DNA of 7,402 nucleotides from Nitrospinota bacterium. GTDB taxonomy: Bacteria; UBA8248. Where the stretch lies: NCBI GenBank assembly GCA_011523725.1, contig WTGD01000431.1:1-7402 (forward strand). The letters run 5' to 3'. The notes under the pieces were generated by a model. The model was not told the DNA's origin and did not search any database. It saw only the letters and a program-made list of their open reading frames with translations. The position numbers were made by a program, and so were the translations under genes. Below, in pieces: positions 1-5,095 of the stretch. Position 1 is the first letter of the stretch. Each line of letters begins with the position of its first letter.

Positions 1-615
1 ACCGATGAGTTCGTCGGAGCTGTGTATCTCCTTGATCTGATCGCGAAGATGAATCGTCTCCTGGTGAAAACCGTCCTTGATGTCCTCGAGCTCGGCATAC
101 GCCTGCGCGTTCGCCACCGCCGTGGCGATGGCCGGCGTGAGCTCGCAGAGAAACTCCGCCATCTCTTCGGTGAACTGGTTGGGCAAGGCGCTGGCGACGG
201 CGATTTCCCCGAATATGTCATCGCCGATGACGAGCGGCGCGCGTATTCCGCTCCTGAGTCCGCGCCGGAAAACGCCCTCATCCTCCGCGAAGGGGCGTTC
301 CCTGTCCAAATCCTTGTAAATCACATAGGGCGCTTCGCGGTGCTCGATGAGCCAGCCCAGCGTACCGCCTTCCAGGGGTATGACCTCGTGAGGCGCGTCC
401 AGTATCTCGTCGCTCGATACGAGCGCGCGGATGGTGTAGGTCTTCTTGTCGGGGTTCATGAGATAGAGCACGAAATGATCCAGCGGAAAGATCGCCTTCG
501 CCTCGTGCGCCACGCGGCTCAGGACGGCTTCCATGTCCAGGCTCGAATTGAGCACGTGCCCCACCCGCTGGATGACGCGCAGCCTCTCCTCGGTGGACAG
601 CGTGTGAACGACCAC
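1..615 (-). CDS. GAF-domain transcriptional regulator, probably sigma-54 dependent, N-terminal part
   Basis: This is the first 205 codons of a regulator cut off by the window edge. Residues about 8-172 form a GAF sensor domain, with a helical opening (ERLRVIQRVGHVLNSSLDME), a core containing the AIFPLDHFVLYLM strand, and a closing segment GIRAPLVIGDDIFGEIAVAS. GAF domains bind small ligands or mediate dimerisation. Residues about 172-197 are a charged helical linker, and the last visible residues (SSDELIG) resemble the entry to the AAA+ domain of FhlA/NtrC-type activators. The AAA+ and DNA-binding domains are not visible, so the sigma-54 assignment is inference; a GAF-linked sensor kinase is the main alternative. 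The GTG start at 613-615 is chosen for its AAGGGGA ribosome site 6 nt upstream. An in-frame ATG 48 nt further upstream (661-663) lacks one. It is divergent from hemW. Confidence 0.75.
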   Translation of the reverse strand, partial: MVVHTLSTEERLRVIQRVGHVLNSSLDMEAVLSRVAHEAKAIFPLDHFVLYLMNPDKKTYTIRALVSSDEILDAPHEVIPLEGGTLGWLIEHREAPYVIYKDLDRERPFAEDEGVFRRGLRSGIRAPLVIGDDIFGEIAVASALPNQFTEEMAEFLCELTPAIATAVANAQAYAELEDIKDGFHQETIHLRDQIKEIHSSDELIG

Positions 616-711
616 CCCTGCTCCCCTTCTGCTTTCCCAAATGATGGAAAGGAAGGGTATCATATCGAAAAGGATTTTGGGGCTTCTAATTCGCCGGGAA
701 AAGATCGCGCC
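616..711. promoter_or_regulatory. Divergent intergenic region between the GAF regulator and hemW
   Basis: These 96 bp must hold the promoters for both divergent genes. On the minus strand a TATGAT hexamer (659-664) could be a -10 box for the regulator, but no good -35 lies 16-18 bp upstream of it. For hemW the best -10 candidate is TCTAAT (about 685-690), also without a convincing -35. A short inverted repeat CTTTCC/GGAAAG (632-637 and 646-651, 8-nt loop) could be a protein-binding site. I see no clear sigma-54 (GG-N10-GC) promoter. The hemW ribosome site is weak (GGGAA at 696-700). Confidence 0.35.
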
Positions 712-1875
712 ATGAAACCGCTATCGCTCTACGTCCATATTCCCTTCTGCATCGCCAAGTGCGGGTATTGCGACTTCAATTCATACGCTCTGGACACTCT
801 GCTGGAAAAAGGCCACGCGGCCGAGGACTGGGCGGGCCGCTACGCGGACGCGCTGGTGGAGGAAGCGGGAAGCCGCGTCGAGCAGTTCTCGCTGAAAGGC
901 CGTGAAGTCGCCACGGTATTCTTCGGCGGGGGCACGCCCTCGCTGTTCCCGGCGGAGGAGACGAGGCGCGTTCTGGACTTCATCGCCGCGTCGTTCGACC
1001 TGGGCCCCGATTGCGAGATCACCCTCGAGGCGAACCCGGGCGCGGCGGAGGCCGAGCGCTTCGGCGCGCTGAGAGAAGCGGGCGTCAACCGCATCAGCAT
1101 CGGCGTGCAGACGTTCGACGATGCGGCGCTCATAAGGCTCGACCGGGTCCACACGGGCGATGACGCCGAGCGCGCTTTCCGCTCCGCGCGCGAGGCGGGC
1201 TTCTCGAACGTCTCGCTCGACCTCATGTTCGGCATCCCGTACCAGACCATCGAGGCGGCGGCGCAGGACATCGAATGCGCCCTCAACCTCGGCCCCGAGC
1301 ACCTCTCCGCCTACGAGCTGACCATCGAGCCGGGCACGGCGTTTCATGCGCGACAGGCGCGCGGGGAGCTCGGCGGCCTGCCCGATGAGGAGACGGCGCT
1401 CCGCATGTGGGAGATGAGGGATTCGGCTCTCCATGATGCCGGCTACGAGCGATACGAGATCAGCAACTTCGCAAGGCCCGGCTTCGCGTGCCGGCACAAC
1501 CTGAACTACTGGCGCAGGGGGGATTACCTGGGTATCGGCGCGGGCGCGCATTCGCTTCTGAAGGGAGAGCGTTTCTGGAACCACGCGAGACCGGACGTCT
1601 ATGCGCAGAGCGCGAGCGATCCCACCGCGAACTCAGAGCGCGTGGATGAGCCGGAAAAAGCGCTCGGCGAGGCCCTGATGCTCGGCCTTCGGGTGAAAGA
1701 GGGCGTCTCGCTGGGGCGAATCGCGCAGGAATGCGGCGCGGAGCCCGAAGAGGCATTCGGGGAACTGTTCCGTGAACTGGAGAATTCCGGCCTGGTGGCG
1801 AGGGAGAACGGCCGGCTTCGACTTTCGGATAAGGGAACCCTTCTGGCCAATCAGGTCCTGGCGAAATTCTTGTAA
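712..1875 (+). CDS. hemW: HemW, radical SAM haem chaperone / coproporphyrinogen III oxidase-like protein
   Basis: A complete 387-residue protein of the HemN/HemW radical SAM family and of usual HemW length. The opening LYVHIPFC carries the iron-sulfur cluster motif CxxxCxxC (Cys13, Cys17, Cys20), followed by DF, where true coproporphyrinogen dehydrogenase HemN has a further Cys after one residue; this favours HemW. Further family landmarks are FFGGGTPS (70-77), ANPG (107-110), the HNxxYW haem-associated motif (262-267), GIGAGAHS (274-281) and a C-terminal winged-helix-like HemN_C region (about 315-387). HemW is cytoplasmic; it binds haem and is linked to haem delivery to respiratory enzymes rather than to porphyrinogen oxidation. 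The ATG at 712 is chosen because LYVHIPFC follows directly. The frame is open back to 22, but that part is antisense to the GAF gene. The next gene follows after 12 bp, so the two are probably one operon. Confidence 0.95.
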   Translation: MKPLSLYVHIPFCIAKCGYCDFNSYALDTLLEKGHAAEDWAGRYADALVEEAGSRVEQFSLKGREVATVFFGGGTPSLFPAEETRRVLDFIAASFDLGPDCEITLEANPGAAEAERFGALREAGVNRISIGVQTFDDAALIRLDRVHTGDDAERAFRSAREAGFSNVSLDLMFGIPYQTIEAAAQDIECALNLGPEHLSAYELTIEPGTAFHARQARGELGGLPDEETALRMWEMRDSALHDAGYERYEISNFARPGFACRHNLNYWRRGDYLGIGAGAHSLLKGERFWNHARPDVYAQSASDPTANSERVDEPEKALGEALMLGLRVKEGVSLGRIAQECGAEPEEAFGELFRELENSGLVARENGRLRLSDKGTLLANQVLAKFL

Positions 1876-1887
1876 AGGAGAACGCAT

Positions 1888-2307
1888 ATGCCTCCCGTAG
1901 CGGTCATCGAAAAAATTCGCGCACAGGCCCGGGAAGTGTTCGGCTTCATCGGCCACGTGGAGACGCATCCGCAAATCGCGGATTTCAGCCAGAGCGTCAG
2001 AATCATTTCGGAGCAGAAAACGGGCGTGGGCACCCGCTTCCACCAGGTCTACACGAGCGGGGCCGAGCACGTCTCGGAGATGATGGTATGGGAGCCGTAT
2101 AAAAAAATCGTCTGGCACAACTTCGAGGGCGATTCAACGACGCCCGTCATGATCATCAGCTACTACTTCGAGGAAGAAGGCCCCTACACCCACATCCTCC
2201 ACACGGTCGAGTGCGACGAATACGAGAACCAGGCCAGGCACCGCGACGGCACGCTCCGGAACATACGCGAACTGGCGAACCTGAAAAGGATTCTGGAGGG
2301 GGAGTAG
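1888..2307 (+). CDS. SRPBCC-fold (START/polyketide cyclase-like) protein
   Basis: A complete 139-residue protein that looks like the SRPBCC (Bet v 1/START-like) superfamily, whose members form a deep hydrophobic ligand pocket. Visible support: an N-terminal strand and helix (VAVIEKIRAQAREVFGFIGH), the typical early phrase VETHPQIADFSQSV, a GVGTRFHQVY strand, an EMMVWEPYKKIVWHNFEG stretch resembling the family's alternating strands, and a long C-terminal helix (RDGTLRNIRELANLKRILEG). The length is typical of single-domain members. No signal peptide or membrane segment is seen, so it is probably cytoplasmic. A strong AGGAG site (1876-1880) begins immediately after the hemW stop, with 7 nt before the ATG, which suggests translational coupling with hemW. 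The ligand is unknown and a haem-related role would be guesswork. It ends in TAG, 10 bp from the convergent toxin frame. Confidence 0.75.
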   Translation: MPPVAVIEKIRAQAREVFGFIGHVETHPQIADFSQSVRIISEQKTGVGTRFHQVYTSGAEHVSEMMVWEPYKKIVWHNFEGDSTTPVMIISYYFEEEGPYTHILHTVECDEYENQARHRDGTLRNIRELANLKRILEGE

Positions 2308-2317
2308 ACCTTTGAGA

Positions 2318-2479
2318 TTATAGCTCCTTGGGAGATGACTCGTAGAATCTCAGAACTCGTGGCGTTGTATGTTCCGATGATTCAAGCCCTTGGCGAATCT
2401 TCAACAAAACAGATTCGCTCATAGGAGTGTGTGATGAAAATATATTTTCACGCACGCCTTCTATGAGTTTGTTGGCTTC
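2318..2479 (-). pseudogene. In-frame continuation of the toxin beyond an amber codon
   Basis: Directly after the TAG (complement of 2480-2482) that ends the 84-residue toxin ORF, the same frame stays open for 53 codons to a TAA (complement of 2318-2320). The translation looks like protein rather than noise: it begins EANKLIEGVRENIF, continues with MSESVLLKIRQGL and contains HTTPRVLRFYESS near its end. This resembles the C-terminal part of the PemK-like proteins found beside Panacea antitoxins (recalled from family knowledge, not searched). The simplest reading is that a full toxin of about 138 residues carries one nonsense codon at position 85. Readthrough or a base-call error are alternatives. 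The TAA lies 10 bp from the stop of the convergent SRPBCC gene, so the full-length frame fills the apparent gap. Confidence 0.7.
2435..2450. repeat. Perfect 16-bp palindrome at the core of a larger hairpin
   Basis: TGAAAATATATTTTCA is perfectly self-complementary. It is enclosed by a 7-bp outer stem CTCATAG/CTATGAG (2418-2424 and 2461-2467), with partial pairing between, giving an imperfect hairpin of about 50 nt. It lies inside the amber-interrupted continuation of the toxin and begins 12 nt downstream of the TAG on the toxin strand. There is no T-tract immediately after it, so it is not a standard intrinsic terminator. Confidence 0.6.
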
Positions 2480-2734
2480 CTAGATTATTGCCCTTTTGTA
2501 AACGACAAAGCTTTCATGTTTCACAAAAGGATGATCACCTGGATTTAGAGTACAAGCGGGATCATGATTATAGTAATTGCGAATGCTTGAAAAACTTACA
2601 AGCAGCACTCGTTGAGTGCCATCACCCATATCGTCGTATGGATTGGTAAGGACAACAAATAAGTGCATCCGATCAGGGTCATCGTCAGGCCCCGATGGCA
2701 TGAGGATAGTAGCACCAGGAAATGGCAGAAACAT
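2480..2734 (-). CDS. Putative PanT-type toxin, PemK-like, truncated by amber stop
   Basis: An 84-residue ORF starting 2 bp after the Panacea antitoxin stop, the usual tight spacing of a toxin-antitoxin pair. It opens with FPGATILMPSGP and continues with MHLFVVLTNP (23-32), VLLVSFSSI (43-51) and DPACTLNPGDHPFVKHESFV (58-77). Beta strands separated by an HPF-VKH-SFV-YKRA segment recall SH3-barrel PemK/MazF-like toxins, which are usually RNA-targeting. That family call is by resemblance only. The ORF stops at TAG just after YKRAII, shorter than such proteins usually are, and the frame continues beyond it. As written, the product lacks its C-terminal third and may be inactive, leaving the antitoxin without a working partner. 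The alternative is a natural 84-residue protein, which I consider less likely. Confidence 0.6.
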   Translation of the reverse strand: MFLPFPGATILMPSGPDDDPDRMHLFVVLTNPYDDMGDGTQRVLLVSFSSIRNYYNHDPACTLNPGDHPFVKHESFVVYKRAII

Positions 2735-2736
2735 TC

Positions 2737-3291
2737 TTATAGAGATTGGAGAATTCTGTTGATATCTTTATCTTTTTCAATCTCTCTGGATAATTCACAT
2801 GCCTGATCTTCTTCATATCCAAGAGCCAGAAAAACGTCTTTGTATGCTATCGGCAATGACGTTCCTTGCGGGTCTTTCCACTCGGGGAAGGTGTGGGTGA
2901 ACTCGCTGATTTTCCACTCGTCAAAACCACCGAATTCTTCCCAAACATGTTCAAGAATTTCCCTGTCGGCTTTGCTCAACTCATCGAAATCTTCATCGCA
3001 AACCTTTCTTGCCAGCAGAATGTCGTACCCTTGTCTGGGGGATATCCACGAATCCCAACCACCTTCGACGGAGGCGATGGCCGCGCCGTTGGCGAGGTTG
3101 AGCGTATTCGACAAAACCGGCCCATAATCCATGGAGACCATTCGGTCGCCCGTCATCGGCATCCCGTAGCGCTTCAATGACTCTCGCTCGGCGAGATACA
3201 AAAGTTTCATCAGTTTGAGTAGCGCAATGCGGCCATCTTCGCACTGAACAAAAAATGCGGCCATTTGCGCGACTTTTCGATCGTTAAACAT
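2737..3291 (-). CDS. Panacea-domain (DUF4065/SocA-like) antitoxin
   Basis: A 184-residue protein with a recognisable Panacea domain over most of its length. The helical core RIALLKLMKLLYLAERESLK (residues about 21-40) is followed by GMPMTGDRMVSMDYGPVLSN, whose GDR and GPVLS are hallmarks of the family. LSKADREILEHVW (about 105-117) and the EFTHTFPEWKDP stretch are also typical. Panacea antitoxins are cytoplasmic and neutralise many unrelated toxins by direct binding. The next gene, 2 bp downstream, is therefore the expected toxin. The ATG at 3289-3291 is chosen because it begins MFNDRKVAQMAAFF, the normal domain start, with a GGGGG ribosome site 7 nt upstream; the longer frame to 3432 adds unrelated residues over the promoter. 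The module is AT-richer than hemW, suggesting acquisition. Confidence 0.88.
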   Translation of the reverse strand: MFNDRKVAQMAAFFVQCEDGRIALLKLMKLLYLAERESLKRYGMPMTGDRMVSMDYGPVLSNTLNLANGAAIASVEGGWDSWISPRQGYDILLARKVCDEDFDELSKADREILEHVWEEFGGFDEWKISEFTHTFPEWKDPQGTSLPIAYKDVFLALGYEEDQACELSREIEKDKDINRILQSL

Positions 3292-3370
3292 CAGGATGCC
3301 CCCACGAATTCGGGGATTGATTTGCTGTCGGCTTTGAGGGCGAGGCTGTTTACCCCATCCATAGTGCGGT

Positions 3371-3389
3371 TGTGTGAATTTTCCACACA
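3371..3389. promoter_or_regulatory. Operator-like inverted repeat upstream of the antitoxin
   Basis: TGTGTG and CACACA form 6-bp arms around a 7-bp AT-rich centre. On the minus strand the repeat lies just downstream of a candidate promoter and about 80 bp before the antitoxin start, a plausible place for an autoregulatory repressor site of a toxin-antitoxin operon. The binding protein is unknown, and the visible antitoxin shows no clear DNA-binding domain. Confidence 0.4.
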
Positions 3390-3403
3390 TCAGGCACGCC
3401 ACA

Positions 3404-3432
3404 AATGTAACGGAAACGAACGAATGGTTCAA
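3404..3432 (-). promoter_or_regulatory. Candidate sigma-70 promoter of the toxin-antitoxin operon
   Basis: Read on the minus strand, TTGAAC (complement of 3427-3432) and TACATT (complement of 3404-3409) are separated by exactly 17 bp, each matching four of six consensus positions. Transcription would start near 3397 and leave a leader of about 105 nt before the antitoxin ATG, containing the operator-like repeat. It lies just outside the central repeats. Confidence 0.45.
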
Positions 3433-3438
3433 ATAGTC

Positions 3439-3466
3439 GTAGGGGCGGTTCGCGAACCGCCCCTAC
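3439..3466. repeat. 28-bp perfect palindrome, copy 1
   Basis: The half-site GTAGGGGCGGTTCG is followed directly by its reverse complement, with no loop. The same 28 bp occur at 3688-3715 (exactly on the axis) and 3937-3964. Such GC-rich GTAGGGGCG-type palindromes resemble dispersed REP/MITE-like repeats seen in many bacterial genomes. Between genes they can act as bidirectional terminators, though no T-tract is seen. The flank on the outer side is unique arm sequence. Confidence 0.85.
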
Positions 3467-3494
3467 AGGCAGTGAAGCATCCACGCTCTCCTTC

Positions 3495-3584
3495 TCAGCC
3501 GACCTCCTCCCATTCCTCGCTGAGACGCTTCCCCGCCTCCGGGTCGACGAGGATCGTCTCGTGCGCCCCGATCAGCACCTGTCC
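3495..3584 (-). pseudogene. C-terminal fragment of an unidentified gene
   Basis: Read on the minus strand, 29 codons and a TGA encode GQVLI, then GAHETILVDPEAG, then KRLSEEWEEVG. Codon use and composition look like real coding DNA at the GC level of hemW. The TGA is followed by 28 bp and then the 28-bp palindrome, suggesting that in the native genome this gene ends just upstream of the toxin-antitoxin operon, in the same direction. I do not recognise the family from so short a tail. Upstream of the 13-bp loop the sequence folds back on itself, so the rest of the gene is absent. Confidence 0.5.
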
Positions 3585-3659
3585 GGGGCGCACGAGACGA
3601 TCCTCGTCGACCCGGAGGCGGGGAAGCGTCTCAGCGAGGAATGGGAGGAGGTCGGCTGA
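3585..3659 (+). pseudogene. Inverted partial copy of the same gene tail
   Basis: Same frame and TGA as the fragment at 3495-3584, but on the opposite strand and starting at GAHETILVDP. The upstream codons are replaced by the loop in inverted orientation, so only 24 codons remain in register. It is best read as a product of the fold-back, not as a second gene. Confidence 0.5.
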
Positions 3660-3687
3660 GAAGGAGAGCGTGGATGCTTCACTGCCT

Positions 3688-3715
3688 GTAGGGGCGGTTC
3701 GCGAACCGCCCCTAC
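3688..3715. repeat. 28-bp perfect palindrome, central copy on the axis
   Basis: Identical to the copies at 3439-3466 and 3937-3964, and centred exactly on 3701/3702. Because it is its own reverse complement, it is the natural point for an assembly path to switch strands. Both flanks are the 104-bp segment, unlike the outer copies, which border unique arm sequence on one side. Confidence 0.9.
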
Positions 3716-3743
3716 AGGCAGTGAAGCATCCACGCTCTCCTTC

Positions 3744-3818
3744 TCAGCCGACCTCCTCCCATTCCTCGCTGAGACGCTTCCCCGCCTCCGGGTCGACGAG
3801 GATCGTCTCGTGCGCCCC
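3744..3818 (-). pseudogene. Inverted partial copy of the gene tail (mirror of 3585-3659)
   Basis: Minus-strand copy of the last 24 codons and TGA of the unidentified gene, starting at GAHETILVDP. Its upstream context is the inverted loop, so it is not an intact gene end. Confidence 0.5.
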
Positions 3819-3908
3819 GGACAGGTGCTGATCGGGGCGCACGAGACGATCCTCGTCGACCCGGAGGCGGGGAAGCGTCTCAGCGAGGAATGGGAGGAGG
3901 TCGGCTGA
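3819..3908 (+). pseudogene. C-terminal fragment of an unidentified gene (native-looking copy)
   Basis: Plus-strand copy with the coding-sense loop: GQVLI, GAHETILVDPEAG and KRLSEEWEEVG, then TGA at 3906-3908. It is followed by 28 bp, the palindrome at 3937-3964 and the toxin-antitoxin promoter. This is the order most likely to exist in the real genome. The family is not recognised. Confidence 0.5.
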
Positions 3909-3936
3909 GAAGGAGAGCGTGGATGCTTCACTGCCT

Positions 3937-3964
3937 GTAGGGGCGGTTCGCGAACCGCCCCTAC
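3937..3964. repeat. 28-bp perfect palindrome, copy 3
   Basis: Mirror of copy 1. It lies between the unidentified gene's end and the toxin-antitoxin promoter, 6 bp before the candidate -35 box. In that position it could serve as a transcriptional insulator or terminator for the upstream gene. Confidence 0.85.
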
Positions 3965-3970
3965 GACTAT

Positions 3971-3999
3971 TTGAACCATTCGTTCGTTTCCGTTACATT
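3971..3999 (+). promoter_or_regulatory. Candidate sigma-70 promoter of the toxin-antitoxin operon
   Basis: TTGAAC (3971-3976) and TACATT (3994-3999) with a 17-bp spacer; a transcription start is expected near 4006. Mirror of 3404-3432. Confidence 0.45.
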
Positions 4000-4013
4000 T
4001 GTGGCGTGCCTGA

Positions 4014-4032
4014 TGTGTGGAAAATTCACACA
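4014..4032. promoter_or_regulatory. Operator-like inverted repeat TGTGTG-N7-CACACA
   Basis: It lies just after the predicted transcription start, so a bound protein could block transcription of the toxin-antitoxin operon. Mirror of 3371-3389. Confidence 0.4.
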
Positions 4033-4111
4033 ACCGCACTATGGATGGGGTAAACAGCCTCGCCCTCAAAGCCGACAGCAAATCAATCCCCGAATTCGTG
4101 GGGGCATCCTG

Positions 4112-4666
4112 ATGTTTAACGATCGAAAAGTCGCGCAAATGGCCGCATTTTTTGTTCAGTGCGAAGATGGCCGCATTGCGCTACTCAAACTGATGAAACT
4201 TTTGTATCTCGCCGAGCGAGAGTCATTGAAGCGCTACGGGATGCCGATGACGGGCGACCGAATGGTCTCCATGGATTATGGGCCGGTTTTGTCGAATACG
4301 CTCAACCTCGCCAACGGCGCGGCCATCGCCTCCGTCGAAGGTGGTTGGGATTCGTGGATATCCCCCAGACAAGGGTACGACATTCTGCTGGCAAGAAAGG
4401 TTTGCGATGAAGATTTCGATGAGTTGAGCAAAGCCGACAGGGAAATTCTTGAACATGTTTGGGAAGAATTCGGTGGTTTTGACGAGTGGAAAATCAGCGA
4501 GTTCACCCACACCTTCCCCGAGTGGAAAGACCCGCAAGGAACGTCATTGCCGATAGCATACAAAGACGTTTTTCTGGCTCTTGGATATGAAGAAGATCAG
4601 GCATGTGAATTATCCAGAGAGATTGAAAAAGATAAAGATATCAACAGAATTCTCCAATCTCTATAA
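4112..4666 (+). CDS. Panacea-domain (DUF4065/SocA-like) antitoxin, mirror copy
   Basis: Identical 184-residue product to the minus-strand copy at 2737-3291, with the Panacea core LLKLMKLLYLAER, the GDR-to-GPVLS segment and FPEWKDP. It is the first gene of a two-gene operon with the toxin. The GGGGG ribosome site is at 4100-4104. The stop TAA (4664-4666) is 2 bp from the toxin ATG, so toxin translation is probably coupled to that of the antitoxin. The exact sequence identity reflects the palindromic window, not a gene duplication. Confidence 0.88.
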   Translation: MFNDRKVAQMAAFFVQCEDGRIALLKLMKLLYLAERESLKRYGMPMTGDRMVSMDYGPVLSNTLNLANGAAIASVEGGWDSWISPRQGYDILLARKVCDEDFDELSKADREILEHVWEEFGGFDEWKISEFTHTFPEWKDPQGTSLPIAYKDVFLALGYEEDQACELSREIEKDKDINRILQSL

Positions 4667-4668
4667 GA

Positions 4669-4923
4669 ATGTTTCTGCCATTTCCTGGTGCTACTATCCT
4701 CATGCCATCGGGGCCTGACGATGACCCTGATCGGATGCACTTATTTGTTGTCCTTACCAATCCATACGACGATATGGGTGATGGCACTCAACGAGTGCTG
4801 CTTGTAAGTTTTTCAAGCATTCGCAATTACTATAATCATGATCCCGCTTGTACTCTAAATCCAGGTGATCATCCTTTTGTGAAACATGAAAGCTTTGTCG
4901 TTTACAAAAGGGCAATAATCTAG
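4669..4923 (+). CDS. Putative PanT-type toxin, PemK-like, truncated by amber stop (mirror copy)
   Basis: Identical to the copy at 2480-2734. It runs 84 residues from MFLPFPGATI to YKRAII and then TAG at 4921-4923. There is no separate ribosome site apart from AT-rich antitoxin end sequence, in line with coupling to the antitoxin. The family assignment is by resemblance and by its place behind a Panacea antitoxin. Confidence 0.6.
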   Translation: MFLPFPGATILMPSGPDDDPDRMHLFVVLTNPYDDMGDGTQRVLLVSFSSIRNYYNHDPACTLNPGDHPFVKHESFVVYKRAII

Positions 4924-5085
4924 GAAGCCAACAAACTCATAGAAGGCGTGCGTGAAAATATATTTTCATCACACACTCCTATGAGCGAATCTGTTTTGTT
5001 GAAGATTCGCCAAGGGCTTGAATCATCGGAACATACAACGCCACGAGTTCTGAGATTCTACGAGTCATCTCCCAAGGAGCTATAA
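4924..5085 (+). pseudogene. In-frame toxin continuation beyond the amber codon (mirror copy)
   Basis: 53 further codons in the frame of the toxin, from EANKLIEGVR to ESSPKEL, then TAA at 5083-5085. With residue 85 restored, the protein would be 138 residues long, a more usual length for PemK-like toxins. This stretch otherwise looks like an intergenic gap of about 170 bp between convergent genes. Confidence 0.7.
4953..4968. repeat. Perfect 16-bp palindrome in hairpin downstream of the amber codon
   Basis: Core of an imperfect hairpin spanning 4936-4985 (outer stem CTCATAG/CTATGAG), whose first base is 12 nt after the TAG at 4921-4923. Mirror of 2435-2450. Confidence 0.6.
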
Positions 5086-5095
5086 TCTCAAAGGT

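Larger units (their letters stand above)
1..3701 (+). repeat. Left arm of window-length perfect inverted repeat
   Basis: Every base in this arm appears as its reverse complement in 3702-7402, with no spacer. I checked this at the gene boundaries, through the central repeats and at both ends: the first bases ACCGATGAGTTCG are the reverse complement of the last ones. All genes here are therefore second copies of those in the right arm and should not be counted as independent loci. The arms carry housekeeping genes rather than replicon or telomere functions, so a fold-back assembly or amplification artefact is the leading explanation. Confidence 0.97.
3439..3715. repeat. Inner inverted repeat: 132-bp arms, 13-bp loop (left cassette)
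   Basis: 3439-3570 and 3584-3715 are exact reverse complements around the loop 3571-3583 (ATCAGCACCTGTC). Each arm is a 28-bp palindrome plus a 104-bp segment carrying the end of an unidentified gene. The cassette shares its inner palindrome with the right cassette (3688-3964), so the palindromes recur every 249 bp. Only the 13-bp loop tells the cassette from its own reverse complement. Confidence 0.93.
3688..3964. repeat. Inner inverted repeat: 132-bp arms, 13-bp loop (right cassette)
   Basis: 3688-3819 and 3833-3964 are exact reverse complements around the loop 3820-3832 (GACAGGTGCTGAT). Here the loop runs in the coding direction of the adjacent gene tail, so the right half of this cassette (from 3819) probably shows the native order: gene end, palindrome, toxin-antitoxin promoter. 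Confidence 0.93.

Noticed and set aside
22..711. A 230-residue N-terminal extension of hemW in the same open frame
   Set aside because: It lies antisense to the GAF regulator and the promoter region. The HemW family begins at the LYVHIPFC segment, and the ATG at 712 fits that start.
781..1584. 267-codon minus-strand ORF inside hemW (mirror at 5819-6622)
   Set aside because: It is an arginine-rich antisense shadow of the GC-rich hemW coding sequence, with no recognisable domain.
2305..2424. Amber readthrough also at the end of the SRPBCC gene (the frame stays open for about 38 codons)
   Set aside because: That frame is antisense to the toxin continuation and the SRPBCC fold is complete before its TAG, so it is a shadow ORF.
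2418..2467. Bidirectional terminator between the convergent SRPBCC and toxin genes
   Set aside because: The hairpin lies within the in-frame continuation of the toxin, about 110 bp past the SRPBCC stop, and no T-tract follows its outer stem.
3265..3831. 188-codon ORF crossing the centre, with an identical mirror ORF at 3572-4138
   Set aside because: It runs through the repeated fold-back segments, repeats the same peptide stretch twice, and is antisense to the antitoxin at one end. It has no protein-like family features.
3439..3964. CRISPR array, because a 28-bp palindromic repeat recurs at regular spacing
   Set aside because: There are only three copies, 221 bp apart, and the 'spacers' are inverted copies of one sequence that differ only in loop orientation. 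No cas genes are present.
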